Origin: a marine gamma proteobacterium HTCC2148
GTDB lineage: Bacteria > Pseudomonadota > Gammaproteobacteria > Pseudomonadales > Halieaceae
NCBI GenBank assembly: GCA_000156295.1
Contig: DS999222.1
Coordinates: 204,728 to 268,727, forward strand
Reading direction: 5' to 3'
DNA: 64,000 nt
Shown here: positions 44,457 through 53,353 of the stretch, piece after piece
How the letters are laid out: the number at the start of each line of letters is the position of its first letter
Position numbering within the stretch: the stretch's first letter is position 1
Notes under the pieces: model-generated
Databases searched by the model: none
Told to the model about the DNA's origin: nothing
Seen by the model: the letters and a program-made list of their open reading frames with translations, nothing else
Position numbers and translations under genes: made by a program

Positions 44457-45818
44457 ATGGCAGAGAATGTCGGGCAAACCAATAAACCAGTTGCGGATCT
44501 TCCCTCGTGGCCGGAGCAAAAAATTCGTGGACACAAACTGGAGGGGCATCGTTATACCTCTAAAGATTTTGCTGAACAGGAGTGGAGTCACGTCTGGACC
44601 AAAGTGTGGCTGTTGCTGGGCGCTGAGAACGAGATGCCCAACCCGGGAGATTGGCAGCAAGAGGAGGTCGGCCGGGAATCTATTTTGATGGTGCGTCAGG
44701 ACGATGGTGCTATAAAAGCCTATTACAACGTTTGCCAACACCGTGGCCAGCGTCTGGTGAGCGAGGAAAAAGGCCATGCCAGGCGATTTATCTGCCCCTA
44801 TCATAGCTGGGCCTGGACCCGGGATGGACAGTTAGACTTTGTCCAGGATGCGGATGATTTTCCCCAGGGAACTCCCTGCGGCAAACTGACCTTGAAAGAA
44901 GTGCGCTGCGAGACCTTTGCGGGGTTTGTCTGGATTAATATGAATCCGGACTGTGTGACCCTGAAGGAGTATCTGGGACCCGTGTGGGATGACTGGTCGG
45001 TTTATCGTATTGATCAATGGAAGCGCTACGTCGCTAAAACTACGGTAGCGCCCTGTAACTGGAAAGTGGTGATGGACAATTTTAACGAGTCCTATCACGT
45101 CAATACGGTGCATAAGCCCAAGGGTGCAAACGTCGAAAAGTTACGCATTCATTCGGGCGTAGATACTTCTTACAAAACCACACGATTTGATATGGCAGAC
45201 GAGGGGCACGGGCGGATGATTATGCTCGGCGGCTATGCGGGGCCTGCGACTGACAAGGACGGCGCTATTGGTGAGCCATTGGCCGATATCTTGCGAGACT
45301 GGGACCTGGACCCGGAAGATTATCGGGGCAGGGGAGAAGACACGCGTGAAGCATTACAGCAGGCGCGTCGCCGCCTGGGGCCTGGCCGTGGTTATGCTTA
45401 CTTCAATGAGCTTAACGACAGTCAGTTGACTGATGCCTATCACTACACGCTGTTTCCAAATTTTGCAGTGTCCTTGTGGGTGGACGGTTTTCACTTTTTG
45501 CGAGCCCGGCCGCACCCGACTGACCCCGAGCAATGTATCTTTGATAACTTCTGGTACGCGCCAGATCCAGACGGCGTGACAGAGCCGGTGCGAACGACTG
45601 CAGGATTGGTAGAGCGGGGCACTGAGATTGAACACGAGGTGTTTTCCCTGGGAGAGAAAAGCATGGGCCTGACCATAGATCAGGACTTGACGATTTTCCC
45701 CGGTCAGCAGCGTGCCATGAGCTCCAGTGGTTATCAGGGTTCTTACCTGGCGGGACAGGAGAGTCGCGTGTCACGGCTGCACGAGCTGATTGATGATTTT
45801 ATTGAGGAATCCCGATGA
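44457..45818 (+). CDS. Rieske non-heme iron oxygenase alpha subunit 5
   Basis: This 453-residue oxygenase has CQHRGQRL and CPYHSW as Rieske pair (Ser in place of the usual Gly after the last His) and the iron site DNFNESYHVNTVH with Glu at the bridging position, plus a late DQDLTIFPGQQRAM. It is most like alpha subunit 2. An AGGAG lies 8 bases before the ATG. The downstream MaoC-like genes are convergent. Confidence 0.92.
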   Translation: MAENVGQTNKPVADLPSWPEQKIRGHKLEGHRYTSKDFAEQEWSHVWTKVWLLLGAENEMPNPGDWQQEEVGRESILMVRQDDGAIKAYYNVCQHRGQRLVSEEKGHARRFICPYHSWAWTRDGQLDFVQDADDFPQGTPCGKLTLKEVRCETFAGFVWINMNPDCVTLKEYLGPVWDDWSVYRIDQWKRYVAKTTVAPCNWKVVMDNFNESYHVNTVHKPKGANVEKLRIHSGVDTSYKTTRFDMADEGHGRMIMLGGYAGPATDKDGAIGEPLADILRDWDLDPEDYRGRGEDTREALQQARRRLGPGRGYAYFNELNDSQLTDAYHYTLFPNFAVSLWVDGFHFLRARPHPTDPEQCIFDNFWYAPDPDGVTEPVRTTAGLVERGTEIEHEVFSLGEKSMGLTIDQDLTIFPGQQRAMSSSGYQGSYLAGQESRVSRLHELIDDFIEESR

Positions 45819-45826
45819 GGTTGCGC

Positions 45827-46255
45827 TTATGTCGCTTGGTTGTCTGTTGCCAGCGACACAGTGGCTTCACCCTCCAGGAGAATGCCTCGCTCTGCATGTT
45901 CCAGCCAGATGCTGCAATCGGCCAGCAGTTCGCCCGCTGCGCTGTGTAAGTTCGTGATCCGGCCTCGTGCGATAACTTCTTCGCCATCGAGCACGACCTG
46001 CGGGAAACGCGTCACCATGCGGCGTATGCTGCCGGCACCTGCCCAGGCGTGCAGCATATTAACCATGTATCCCAGGCCAAGCGGGCCTTGATTGATTGTT
46101 CTGCGACCCAGGTTTAGCGGCAGGGAGGCGACCGCATCCCGGTCCCAATGCAGCGGGTTTGGGTCACGCAGCAGAGCCGCCATAGTGCGCATACGCTCAG
46201 CGGAAACTTCTGGCATAACCCACTCGGGGATAGGGTCACCGACAGCAGGGCTCAC
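45827..46255 (-). CDS. MaoC-like dehydratase domain protein
   Basis: This 142-residue protein resembles the MaoC/hot-dog-fold acyl-CoA hydratase family (RDPNPLHWD with the catalytic-type Asp/His pair, INQGPLGLGYMVNML). It begins with GTG overlapping the stop of the upstream FAS1-like gene by 4 bases. Together the two would form a heteromeric R-specific hydratase, a pairing known for bacterial steroid-degrading enzymes such as the ChsH and Mesaconyl-type families. The substrate here is unknown. Confidence 0.78.
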   Translation of the reverse strand: MSPAVGDPIPEWVMPEVSAERMRTMAALLRDPNPLHWDRDAVASLPLNLGRRTINQGPLGLGYMVNMLHAWAGAGSIRRMVTRFPQVVLDGEEVIARGRITNLHSAAGELLADCSIWLEHAERGILLEGEATVSLATDNQAT

Positions 46256-46704
46256 AGGGTGTTTCTCGTGTAATGCCAGGTCACTAGTGACCGGGCAACA
46301 GGCTCGCCGCTAGTCAGCGCTATGTCGAAACGAAACTGAATACGATCGTACTCCCTGTCGACTTCCTGAATCCGCTGTGACGAATGAATTGCACCTTCGA
46401 CCCGGTAGTCAATCTCTTCCCGCAAGGGCTGGTAAAACTCCCACTCGTAACTTTCAATCATAATGGAAAGATCAGACTCCGCTTTGCCTAACGCGAACAT
46501 CTCGGCGATGCTGGTGCCAGCGCCGGCAATGGGCAAGTGGAACAGGCTGCTGGGGTGGGCGAGTCCATCTGGCAACAATTCGGTGCCGGTGCAGCCGGTT
46601 AGTAGCACATTTTCCCAGTGAGCAATGCGGTATTCTCCTCCGGCAAAGCGGTGCCCTGCGAGTGCTTCTATCTCAGCCTGTGCAGGCACAATGTGAGCGG
46701 GCAT
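46252..46704 (-). CDS. FAS1-like dehydratase half (MaoC N-terminal type)
   Basis: This 150-residue protein resembles the FAS1-like or MaoC N-terminal hot-dog half (GHRFAGGEYRIAHWENVLLTG, GLAHPSSLFHLPI, VARSLVTWHY). It starts at ATG 46704, four bases after the stop of the dienelactone hydrolase gene. It overlaps the MaoC-like gene, so the products likely form one complex that hydrates enoyl-CoA esters. Confidence 0.75.
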   Translation of the reverse strand: MPAHIVPAQAEIEALAGHRFAGGEYRIAHWENVLLTGCTGTELLPDGLAHPSSLFHLPIAGAGTSIAEMFALGKAESDLSIMIESYEWEFYQPLREEIDYRVEGAIHSSQRIQEVDREYDRIQFRFDIALTSGEPVARSLVTWHYTRNTL

Positions 46705-46708
46705 GTGG

Positions 46709-47425
46709 CTAGAGCACCTCTTGGAAAAACTGAAGCATGGCGTGCCAGGACCGTCGGTCTGCCAGCGGGTTGTAAACAACACCCAGTTCCGGACTATTTG
46801 CCTCAGGGCGAGTAAAACCGTGCACCGTGTGGCCGTAACTGACCAGCTGCCAGTCGGCGTCTCGCTCGTTCATTTCGCCTTGAAATTCTGTCACTGCCTC
46901 TGGCGGAACCATCGGGTCGTCATGTCCATGAAGTACAAGGACTGGGGCGCTGATGGCAGTAGCCTCCATGCCGTTACCCGCCAGGCCACCATGGAAAGAA
47001 ACCGCCGCTTTGATATCAGGGCCGCCAGAGCGCGCAAGATCAAGGGCGCAGGTGCCGCCAAAGCAGTAACCCATGACCGCTATTCGCGCAGTATCGGCGC
47101 CAGGGATCGTCTTTGCCGCAGTAAGGGCGGCCGCGAGGCGACGCAACAGCATTGCACGGTCAGCCATGAATGGCCCCAGAACTTCCTGTACCGTACTGAA
47201 GTCGGTGTGCAGAATACCGTTGCCGTGAACGTCGATAGCAAATGCCACGTAACCTTGAGCGGCAAGTCGGGTGGCCTTGTCCCTGACCTCGTCGCCTAAT
47301 CCGTCCCAGGCGTGCACTACCAGAACTATTGGTGAGGCTTTGGCACTATGCTCAGGGTGAAAAACCTCGCCCAGACAGAGCTGCTCACCATCGTAATATT
47401 CCAGGGTTGATCCTTTTGCTGTCAT
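46709..47425 (-). CDS. Dienelactone hydrolase family protein
   Basis: This 238-residue alpha/beta hydrolase has the DLH nucleophile motif GYCFGG (Cys nucleophile), an Asp in HGHDDPMVPP and a His in GHTVHGF. Members hydrolyse dienelactones or other cyclic esters, a common step in aromatic or lactone catabolism. It is in line with the MaoC-like pair and an SDR. Confidence 0.86.
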   Translation of the reverse strand: MTAKGSTLEYYDGEQLCLGEVFHPEHSAKASPIVLVVHAWDGLGDEVRDKATRLAAQGYVAFAIDVHGNGILHTDFSTVQEVLGPFMADRAMLLRRLAAALTAAKTIPGADTARIAVMGYCFGGTCALDLARSGGPDIKAAVSFHGGLAGNGMEATAISAPVLVLHGHDDPMVPPEAVTEFQGEMNERDADWQLVSYGHTVHGFTRPEANSPELGVVYNPLADRRSWHAMLQFFQEVL

Positions 47426-47455
47426 CTGTGTAGTTCCTGCCTGTGGTGGTTGGTT

Positions 47456-48244
47456 TCAGAAAGTGGCGGTAGTAGCACCGCCATCGATTACCAGGTTCTG
47501 GCCGATAATGTAGCTAGCCTGTTGGCTGCAAAACAACGCACATATTGTTCCGAAGTCATCGATATTGCCGAATTTCTCCGCGGGAATCCGCCACTCCCTG
47601 ATCCAGTCTTCTACCGCCTCCTCGTAACTTTTGCCTTGTTCAGCGGCGATTCCACCCAAGCGCTCTTCTGCTGCTGCTGTGTGGTGCATGCCCGGCAACA
47701 GGTTGTTGATCGTGACATTATGTCTGGCGACCGCTTTTGCGACGGACACGGTGTAGTTAGACAGTGCAGCCCTGGGTGGTCCTGAGAGCGTCCGAATTTC
47801 GGCGGGAAACTTGCTGGCCCCGGTGGAAATGTTGACGATACGACCAAAGCCGCGGTCGCACATGCCATCGATGGTGGCACGAATAAATTCGATGGGACTG
47901 ATCAGGCCGGTAGCCAGGTGTTGTTGCCAATCTGTGACAGTGACGTCACGGAAGTCCGGCGTAAATGGTGCAGGTGAGCAGGTGCCCACCAGAATATCGG
48001 GATCAGGACACACTGATAATATTGCTTCGCGGCCGGCATCTGTTGAGTGATCGGCGACTATTGGTGTGACGCTGGCACCTGTGTCCCTGGCGATTTCTTC
48101 AGCGACCTTCTCCAGACGCTGCTGGTTCCTGGCGGAAATGTAGAGCTCTACACCCTCCGCCGCGAGAGCTCTTGCGCTGCCCTTGCCAAGCCCCGCACTG
48201 CCGCCATTGACCAGGGCTTTCTTGCCTGTGATTCCCAGATCCAA
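47456..48244 (-). CDS. SDR-family protein with altered catalytic motif
   Basis: This 262-residue SDR has the N-terminal Rossmann motif (GGSAGLGKG) and a C-terminal VIDGGAT. The usual Y-x3-K is replaced: after NISTGASKF, the region reads SNYTVSVAKAVARHN, where the Tyr and Lys are six apart. This pattern recurs in a known-looking SDR subgroup, but catalysis by the standard mechanism cannot be assumed. It uses a TTG start at 48244 with GGGAG upstream. It is in a run with the nitroreductase and dienelactone hydrolase genes. Confidence 0.8.
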   Translation of the reverse strand: MDLGITGKKALVNGGSAGLGKGSARALAAEGVELYISARNQQRLEKVAEEIARDTGASVTPIVADHSTDAGREAILSVCPDPDILVGTCSPAPFTPDFRDVTVTDWQQHLATGLISPIEFIRATIDGMCDRGFGRIVNISTGASKFPAEIRTLSGPPRAALSNYTVSVAKAVARHNVTINNLLPGMHHTAAAEERLGGIAAEQGKSYEEAVEDWIREWRIPAEKFGNIDDFGTICALFCSQQASYIIGQNLVIDGGATTATF

Positions 48245-48258
48245 AACTCAGGCTCCCG

Positions 48259-48915
48259 CTACCAGCTATCCAGATGCAGCGAATCATCTAACGATTTTCG
48301 CGGCGCGGGCTGAAAACGTGTGCCCTGGGTGTAGGCAATAGGTATAAGCGCCACTTGAGAATACTCATCTGGAATTTCCAGCAGTGCGGCAGCTTCCTTT
48401 TCAAAATTCAGGTGCAGTGTTGTCCAGCAGGTCCCCAGTCCTCGTTCCCTAGCGGCCAACATAAAACTCCAGACCGCCGGTATCACCGAGCCATACATGC
48501 CAGCGATAATGCCCTGAGGAAGGTCACCGCTTTCTGGTCGCCCCAGCATGCAGGGAATGAGCAGCGCAGGTACCTCAGCCAGGTGGGCCGCCAGGTACTG
48601 GGCAGAACTTAAAACTCGCTCCTGAGTTTCGGTCATGTCGGGGTTGTCCGTGTGCAGGCGCGTCGGCTGTGCCGGTCCTGACTCATACTCGGCGAAGGCG
48701 CGCTGGTAGTAGTCAGCGATTGTTTTAATTTTTGCCCGGTCTGTGACCACTATAAAATGCCAGCCCTGTGAGTTCGAGCCGGAGGGTGCTTGCAGTGCAA
48801 TCTCCAGACATTCCTTGATTACAGCCAGTTCCACCGGTCGTTGCAAATCCAGTCTTTTACGGACTGCCCGGGTAGTGGTTAGTACCTCATCGGCGCTCAG
48901 GTTTAGTGCAGGCAT
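48259..48915 (-). CDS. Nitroreductase-family flavoprotein
   Basis: This 218-residue FMN enzyme shows the N-terminal TRAVRKRLD, APSGSNSQGWHFIVV and C-terminal GLGTCWTTLHL motifs of the nitroreductase fold. Such proteins reduce nitro groups, quinones or enones, or act as dehydrogenases. A GGAG precedes the ATG. It is the first gene of a minus-strand run (nitroreductase, SDR, DLH, MaoC pair) divergent from an acyl-CoA dehydrogenase across operator copy 4. Confidence 0.88.
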   Translation of the reverse strand: MPALNLSADEVLTTTRAVRKRLDLQRPVELAVIKECLEIALQAPSGSNSQGWHFIVVTDRAKIKTIADYYQRAFAEYESGPAQPTRLHTDNPDMTETQERVLSSAQYLAAHLAEVPALLIPCMLGRPESGDLPQGIIAGMYGSVIPAVWSFMLAARERGLGTCWTTLHLNFEKEAAALLEIPDEYSQVALIPIAYTQGTRFQPAPRKSLDDSLHLDSW

Positions 48916-48972
48916 AGGATGACTCCGTCTCTTGTGTCAGCTTGAGTCTAGGGGAAATACAGGAACAATAAA

Positions 48973-48990
48973 ACAGTAGGGACTGATTGT
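48973..48990. promoter_or_regulatory. Palindromic operator copy 4
   Basis: ACAGTAG-GGAC-TGATTGT has a perfect right half and two differences in the left half. It lies in the divergent promoter between nitroreductase (48915) and acyl-CoA dehydrogenase (49043) genes. Confidence 0.55.
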
Positions 48991-49042
48991 TTTGTAAGAG
49001 GCAAGTTGCTAGCATGAGCGCAGCTAATTTGCAGGATATACC

Positions 49043-50173
49043 GTGGACTTTTCCCTTTCAGAAGAACAAGTACTACTGCGTGAAAGCGTAGAGAAATACA
49101 CAGCAGATCATGGCAGTGTGGACCGCCATCGCAAGCTGAGCCAGAGCGATCTTGGCTTCGATGCCCAGGCCTGGCAGGCCTTTGCCGAGTTGGGTTGGTT
49201 GGCACTGCCCTTTGCCGAAGCCGATGGCGGATTAGGCGGCAGCGTGACCGACCTGATGGTGCTCTGCGAATCTTTGGGTAAGGCGCTGGTTCGTGAGCCT
49301 TACCTGCACTGTGTGGCAGCCTGCGGCGGCTTACTGTCTTTGGCTGCTAGTGAAGAACAACGAGCGACGTATATACCCGCGCTGGCCGAAGGCAGCAGTC
49401 AGTGGGCGTTCGCGTTTGCAGAGGCCGGTTCCGGCTATGATTTTGCAGCGATTAACGCGGTAGCTAGCGTCGCAGATAATGGATTTTCACTGTCTGGCAG
49501 CAAGATTGCGGTGCTCAACGGGCACGTTGCAGACCAGTTGATTGTTAGCGCCCTGACAGAACAGGGCAACCCCGATAGCTTGAGCCTGTTTGTGGTTTCT
49601 GCAGACAAGCCCGGCGTGAATCGCAGTTCGTTTACCGCTGTTGACGGTAGTCGCGGAGCAGTCATTGGCTTTGACAATGTGGCTTTGGCCGCAACCGACA
49701 TGTTGGGCGAGCCTGGCAATGGGGCTGCCATTATTGCTAAGGCGCTGGATTACGCGATTATTGCGTTGGGTGCTGAATCGCTGGGAGCTATGCAAGTCTT
49801 GCTCAATGCCACTGTGGAGTACACCAAAACACGTGAACAGTTTGGTCAAGCCATTGGCAAGTTTCAGGCCTTGCAACACCGCATGGCCGATATGTACCTG
49901 AAATTGGAAGAAACAAAGTCTTTGTTATACAACGCGGCTATTTTGCTTGAGGAAGGCGACAGTGCGGGACCTGCTGCTTGCGCTGCGCTAAAAGTGAAGG
50001 TGGCGGAAGCGGGACGGCTTATTTCCCACGAAGCAGTTCAACTGCATGGCGGTATGGGCATGACTGATGAATTGATTGTTGGCCATCTCTTGAAGCGGCT
50101 GCTGCTGTTGGCGAAGCTTTACGGAGATGAAGATTACTACCTGGAGCGCTACATTCAGCTCCAGGCAGCCTGA
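49043..50173 (+). CDS. Acyl-CoA dehydrogenase
   Basis: This 376-residue flavoenzyme has the acyl-CoA dehydrogenase layout, with AFAEAGSGYDF in the beta-domain, TREQFGQAIGKFQALQH and QLHGGMGMTDE in the C-domain. The lineup resembles dehydrogenases that work as two-subunit enzymes on steroid- or ring-CoA esters, but a partner is not next to it. GTG 49043 is used; AGGA lies 7 bases before. It is the only plus-strand gene of its block. Confidence 0.89.
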   Translation: MDFSLSEEQVLLRESVEKYTADHGSVDRHRKLSQSDLGFDAQAWQAFAELGWLALPFAEADGGLGGSVTDLMVLCESLGKALVREPYLHCVAACGGLLSLAASEEQRATYIPALAEGSSQWAFAFAEAGSGYDFAAINAVASVADNGFSLSGSKIAVLNGHVADQLIVSALTEQGNPDSLSLFVVSADKPGVNRSSFTAVDGSRGAVIGFDNVALAATDMLGEPGNGAAIIAKALDYAIIALGAESLGAMQVLLNATVEYTKTREQFGQAIGKFQALQHRMADMYLKLEETKSLLYNAAILLEEGDSAGPAACAALKVKVAEAGRLISHEAVQLHGGMGMTDELIVGHLLKRLLLLAKLYGDEDYYLERYIQLQAA

Positions 50174-50180
50174 ACTGAAT

Positions 50181-50855
50181 TCAGGAAGAGTGGCGGCCGA
50201 TCGCGCCGCTGGTGCCTTCCTGAAAAATTTCTTCCAGACGATCCGCCAGGTAGTCCAGCAGACGGTTAACCCGCTCTTCACGATCAACCACCAGTTGGCC
50301 TACTGCCAGTCCTTCCATCATGAACTTGGTAACGTCCATAGCAAGCAGGAATCTGTCGCCGGTTCCTTCCCAATCCTTGAACAACTCTTTGTTGGATTCC
50401 TGGACATGCATGTCGAACTTGACACTGGATGTTTCCAGGATGGCCTTAAGTTCGCTGTCGGTGCGGCCCGCAACGCAGAGTTCGTGATAAGCAGTGAACA
50501 AGTCTCCAGTGAGGTGTTGCCAGTAGGCATCAATACCCGCGCGACGAAATTTACGGCCCTTGAGTTTAGGAGAGATAGATTTCACCCTCTCTGTGTAATC
50601 TTCCAGCAGTTTGACGTGAAGGTATTCAACTGCTGCCTGGATTAACTCGGTTTTCGAGGGGAAATGATGCAGCATCGCACCTCGCGACACGCCAGCTGCG
50701 CTCGCTACCTTGGCGGTAGTAACGTTGGTGTAGCCCAGCTCGATAAAACAGGAGATTGCCGCATCCAGAATGCGGTCGCGGGTCATCGCACTCTTCTGCG
50801 CCTGCCAGCTAATATCCTGTGCTGTATCGTCGCCCTTTGTAATGCTGTTGGCCAT
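50181..50855 (-). CDS. TetR-family transcriptional regulator
   Basis: This 224-residue regulator has an N-terminal TetR helix-turn-helix (TRDRILDAAISCFIELGYTNVTTAKVASAAGVSRGAMLHHFPSK, about 25-68) and a ligand-binding C-terminal domain with no clear family match. ATG 50855 has a GGAG at good spacing; GTG 50861 is also possible. It is the only TetR gene in the window. Its own promoter has a degraded copy of the palindrome found in seven divergent promoter regions here, consistent with autoregulation. It is the natural candidate to control this region. Confidence 0.9.
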   Translation of the reverse strand: MANSITKGDDTAQDISWQAQKSAMTRDRILDAAISCFIELGYTNVTTAKVASAAGVSRGAMLHHFPSKTELIQAAVEYLHVKLLEDYTERVKSISPKLKGRKFRRAGIDAYWQHLTGDLFTAYHELCVAGRTDSELKAILETSSVKFDMHVQESNKELFKDWEGTGDRFLLAMDVTKFMMEGLAVGQLVVDREERVNRLLDYLADRLEEIFQEGTSGAIGRHSS

Positions 50856-50878
50856 TTTCACTCCGTTGTTAAATGAAA

Positions 50879-50904
50879 ACAGGATAGCCTGATTAAAACA
50901 GTCA
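50879..50904. promoter_or_regulatory. Degraded palindrome and half-site before the TetR gene
   Basis: ACAGGAT-AGCC-TGATTAA at 50879-50896 has the 7-4-7 layout with mismatches. A separate perfect left half, ACAGTCA, follows at 50898-50904. Both lie within 50 bases of the TetR start and suggest autoregulation. Confidence 0.45.
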
Positions 50905-51013
50905 CCCCTAAACCGAAATTGTAACCGATTAACAGGAGTGGCTGTAGTTATTTACCGTTCAGCGCTTTGATTCTTTCGCTGCGGAGGTACTGCAGAGGTC
51001 AGCGCGCTTCCGT

Positions 51014-53182
51014 TCACGCCATCTTGCTAATACTAATGGGCACCGTACTTAATCTCGGCATCGCAGAGTAGCGTTCTGTATGCTCGCGATTGTCAATCAG
51101 GCGATTGGTATTACTGCCCATCTCGCGAACTTTTTCATCGATCTTCGCCGCTGGATCGGGTGTCCCTCCCCAGCTGTGGGACATCGATACCAGTCCGGGT
51201 TTAATGTCGTCGCTAGCGGCTGCGATGGCAGGAATCGCGCCGTGTCGGGAGCGCACTTCTACCAGTTCACCGTCTGCTATATCCAGTTTTGCCAGGTCGC
51301 TGGAGTGCATATAGGCCGGATTATGACTGTTCTTGGCACGCAACAGGGCGAACTCAGGTCCGGTGGAGTTGTGCGTATACTTCATTCTGCGGCTGATCAG
51401 TAAATGAGGGTACTCGCTGTCGGTTTTACCCTGCATGTCTTGCAGTGCAGCGGTGAGTTCTTCGTCCAGTCCGGGTGGGAACAGTTGCAGATGGCCTGCG
51501 GTCTCTGGGTCTGCGGGTAGAGCGATGATATCGTCGACGTCCTGCACGTGACCGCCTTCTTTGGCAGCAATGTCCTCAATGGGTACACGAGATCCCTGGG
51601 TAATGGTCTTGAGCAAGTCTATTTTCTCGGGCAATGATGTCATATCCACCGGCTGCTTATTTAGAGTCAGCTCCAGGCCCATGCGTTTGCCCAGTTCCCA
51701 GAACACCTGCCACTCTTCTATTTCATCGCCACGTGCTTCTACGACTGCGCGGGTGTACTGACTGTAGGGTTTGTCATGCCAGACATCGGTGAGCAGGGTA
51801 ACGTCCTCTCGCTCCAAACAAATTTTGGGTGCCAGCACATAGTCAGCCATTTGCGCGGTGGCCGCCATTTTAATGTCCACACAGACCAATAGTTCCAGAC
51901 TCTCCAGTGCGCGGTGAGTTTTTTCCTGATCGGGCCAGGCGAGCAGTGGATTTCCGCCAACACAGATTAATGCTTTGATTTGGCCGTCACCGGGGGTGAG
52001 AATTTCGTCGGCGGCAAGCCCTGCTGGCATTTCCTTCAATGGACCATAGGGCGACAGCACCACGGTCTCGTGAATATCCGGATCAATTCTGCTGGCGACC
52101 CCTTCGGTCAACCATTGGGGCTGCGGCGAGGTTGCTTGAGCATGCCTGGGCCCAGGAGGAGTCAGTACACCGGGGTTGGGGATGCGCTCGCCGGCTCTGT
52201 AGTGACGCCCGCAAATGGCATTGAGCGCCAGTGATAAATGTAATACCAGGTTGGGATGCGGCCCCATTTCTGGCCCTGTGCCCGTGACCGCAGAGCCTTT
52301 CGGGCCAGCGGCAAATATTCGAGCAGCCTCATAAATTTGCTCTGCGGGAACGTCAGTCGCGGCGGCGGCGGCCTCGGGGGTAAATTGACGAGTAGCCTGG
52401 TCAAGTTCTTCAAGGCCTTCGGTGTGGTCCTCGCAAAATTCCTTGTCGTAAAGATTCTCGCTAATCACAATTTGAATAATCGCCGCCAGCAGGGCAGCAT
52501 CCTGCCCCGGACGCACTTGCAGATGCAGGTCAGCGCGGGCGGCGACCTCTGATTTTCTTGGGTCGATGACAATCAACTTAAGACCGCGCTTGCGACCCTC
52601 GCGCAGGGCATTGGCAGGGCTGAACGAGGGCACACCTCCCGGCACTGAGAAATGTGAAATCAGCGTGTTGTTGCCAATCACCATGGATACATCGGAATCA
52701 CTCCACATGTGTGAGCCCGCATTCCACCAGCCCATGCGTGCAGGGGCGATGGCAACCTTTGCGGGTTGGTCAATGGTCACACTGGTGAAATAATTAGGTG
52801 CATCCAGGGCCGCGTGAAATGCTCGCGCCATGCCGTGTGCCGCAGAATTTTGAAAGGAGTACGTGCCGTTATAGCTGGCGATGCTGCGGGGGCCGTATTC
52901 CGCGAGGATCGCTTTCAACTTATCGGCGATTTCGTCCATGGCTTTCTGACTGCCAATGGCCTCGAACTCGCCGTCAGGCAGGCGTTTTTGTGACTGTTCC
53001 AGGCGACCAGGGTGATAGATTTGCTCCAGCATTTGCCGGCCCTTGACGCAGGTATAGCCGCCATAAATTTCGTTGTCCGTGTCCGGCGCGATAGCGATGA
53101 GGCGGTCGTCTTCTACCGTCGCTACCATAGGGCAGTAGGCGTGGCAGAAACGGCAATAGGTTTTTACTTGTTCGGTTGCCAA
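51014..53182 (-). CDS. Molybdopterin-dependent oxidoreductase
   Basis: This 722-residue protein belongs to the molybdopterin-bis-guanine-dinucleotide (DMSO-reductase-like) family. The N-terminus carries a Cys pattern for a [4Fe-4S] cluster (YCRFCHAYCPM, then YTCVKGR), followed by the pterin-binding domains (GDLHLQVRPGQDAALLAA). TTG 53182 is proposed as start because a GGAGG lies before it; the longer frame would run through the operator at 53271. No signal peptide is visible in that form, so it may be cytoplasmic. Substrate unknown; it could hydroxylate or dehydrogenate a pathway intermediate. Confidence 0.85.
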   Translation of the reverse strand: MATEQVKTYCRFCHAYCPMVATVEDDRLIAIAPDTDNEIYGGYTCVKGRQMLEQIYHPGRLEQSQKRLPDGEFEAIGSQKAMDEIADKLKAILAEYGPRSIASYNGTYSFQNSAAHGMARAFHAALDAPNYFTSVTIDQPAKVAIAPARMGWWNAGSHMWSDSDVSMVIGNNTLISHFSVPGGVPSFSPANALREGRKRGLKLIVIDPRKSEVAARADLHLQVRPGQDAALLAAIIQIVISENLYDKEFCEDHTEGLEELDQATRQFTPEAAAAATDVPAEQIYEAARIFAAGPKGSAVTGTGPEMGPHPNLVLHLSLALNAICGRHYRAGERIPNPGVLTPPGPRHAQATSPQPQWLTEGVASRIDPDIHETVVLSPYGPLKEMPAGLAADEILTPGDGQIKALICVGGNPLLAWPDQEKTHRALESLELLVCVDIKMAATAQMADYVLAPKICLEREDVTLLTDVWHDKPYSQYTRAVVEARGDEIEEWQVFWELGKRMGLELTLNKQPVDMTSLPEKIDLLKTITQGSRVPIEDIAAKEGGHVQDVDDIIALPADPETAGHLQLFPPGLDEELTAALQDMQGKTDSEYPHLLISRRMKYTHNSTGPEFALLRAKNSHNPAYMHSSDLAKLDIADGELVEVRSRHGAIPAIAAASDDIKPGLVSMSHSWGGTPDPAAKIDEKVREMGSNTNRLIDNREHTERYSAMPRLSTVPISISKMA

Positions 53183-53270
53183 GGCGGGAGCCTCCGTAAA
53201 TTTAGCCAGTAAAGAAGTCAGCCCGGAGGCTGCTCTCAACGATTGAAAGTAGCAGAATCGCGCGGTCAAA

Positions 53271-53288
53271 ACAATCAGGGTTGACTGA
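53271..53288. promoter_or_regulatory. Palindromic operator copy 5
   Basis: ACAATCA-GGGT-TGACTGA has a perfect left half and one difference in the right. It lies between the molybdopterin oxidoreductase (53182) and MDR (53354) starts. Confidence 0.65.
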
Positions 53289-53353
53289 TTTTTTGCCAAG
53301 GGCTATGTTTGCGGGCTGAACTCAATCTCCGCTCGCAAACAGGTACGCATCCC

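Noticed and set aside
44397..44457. Search for the palindromic operator between SnoaL 3 and Rieske 5
   Set aside because: Only a partial half-site (CCAATCA) is present and no second arm at the right distance, so no site is called.
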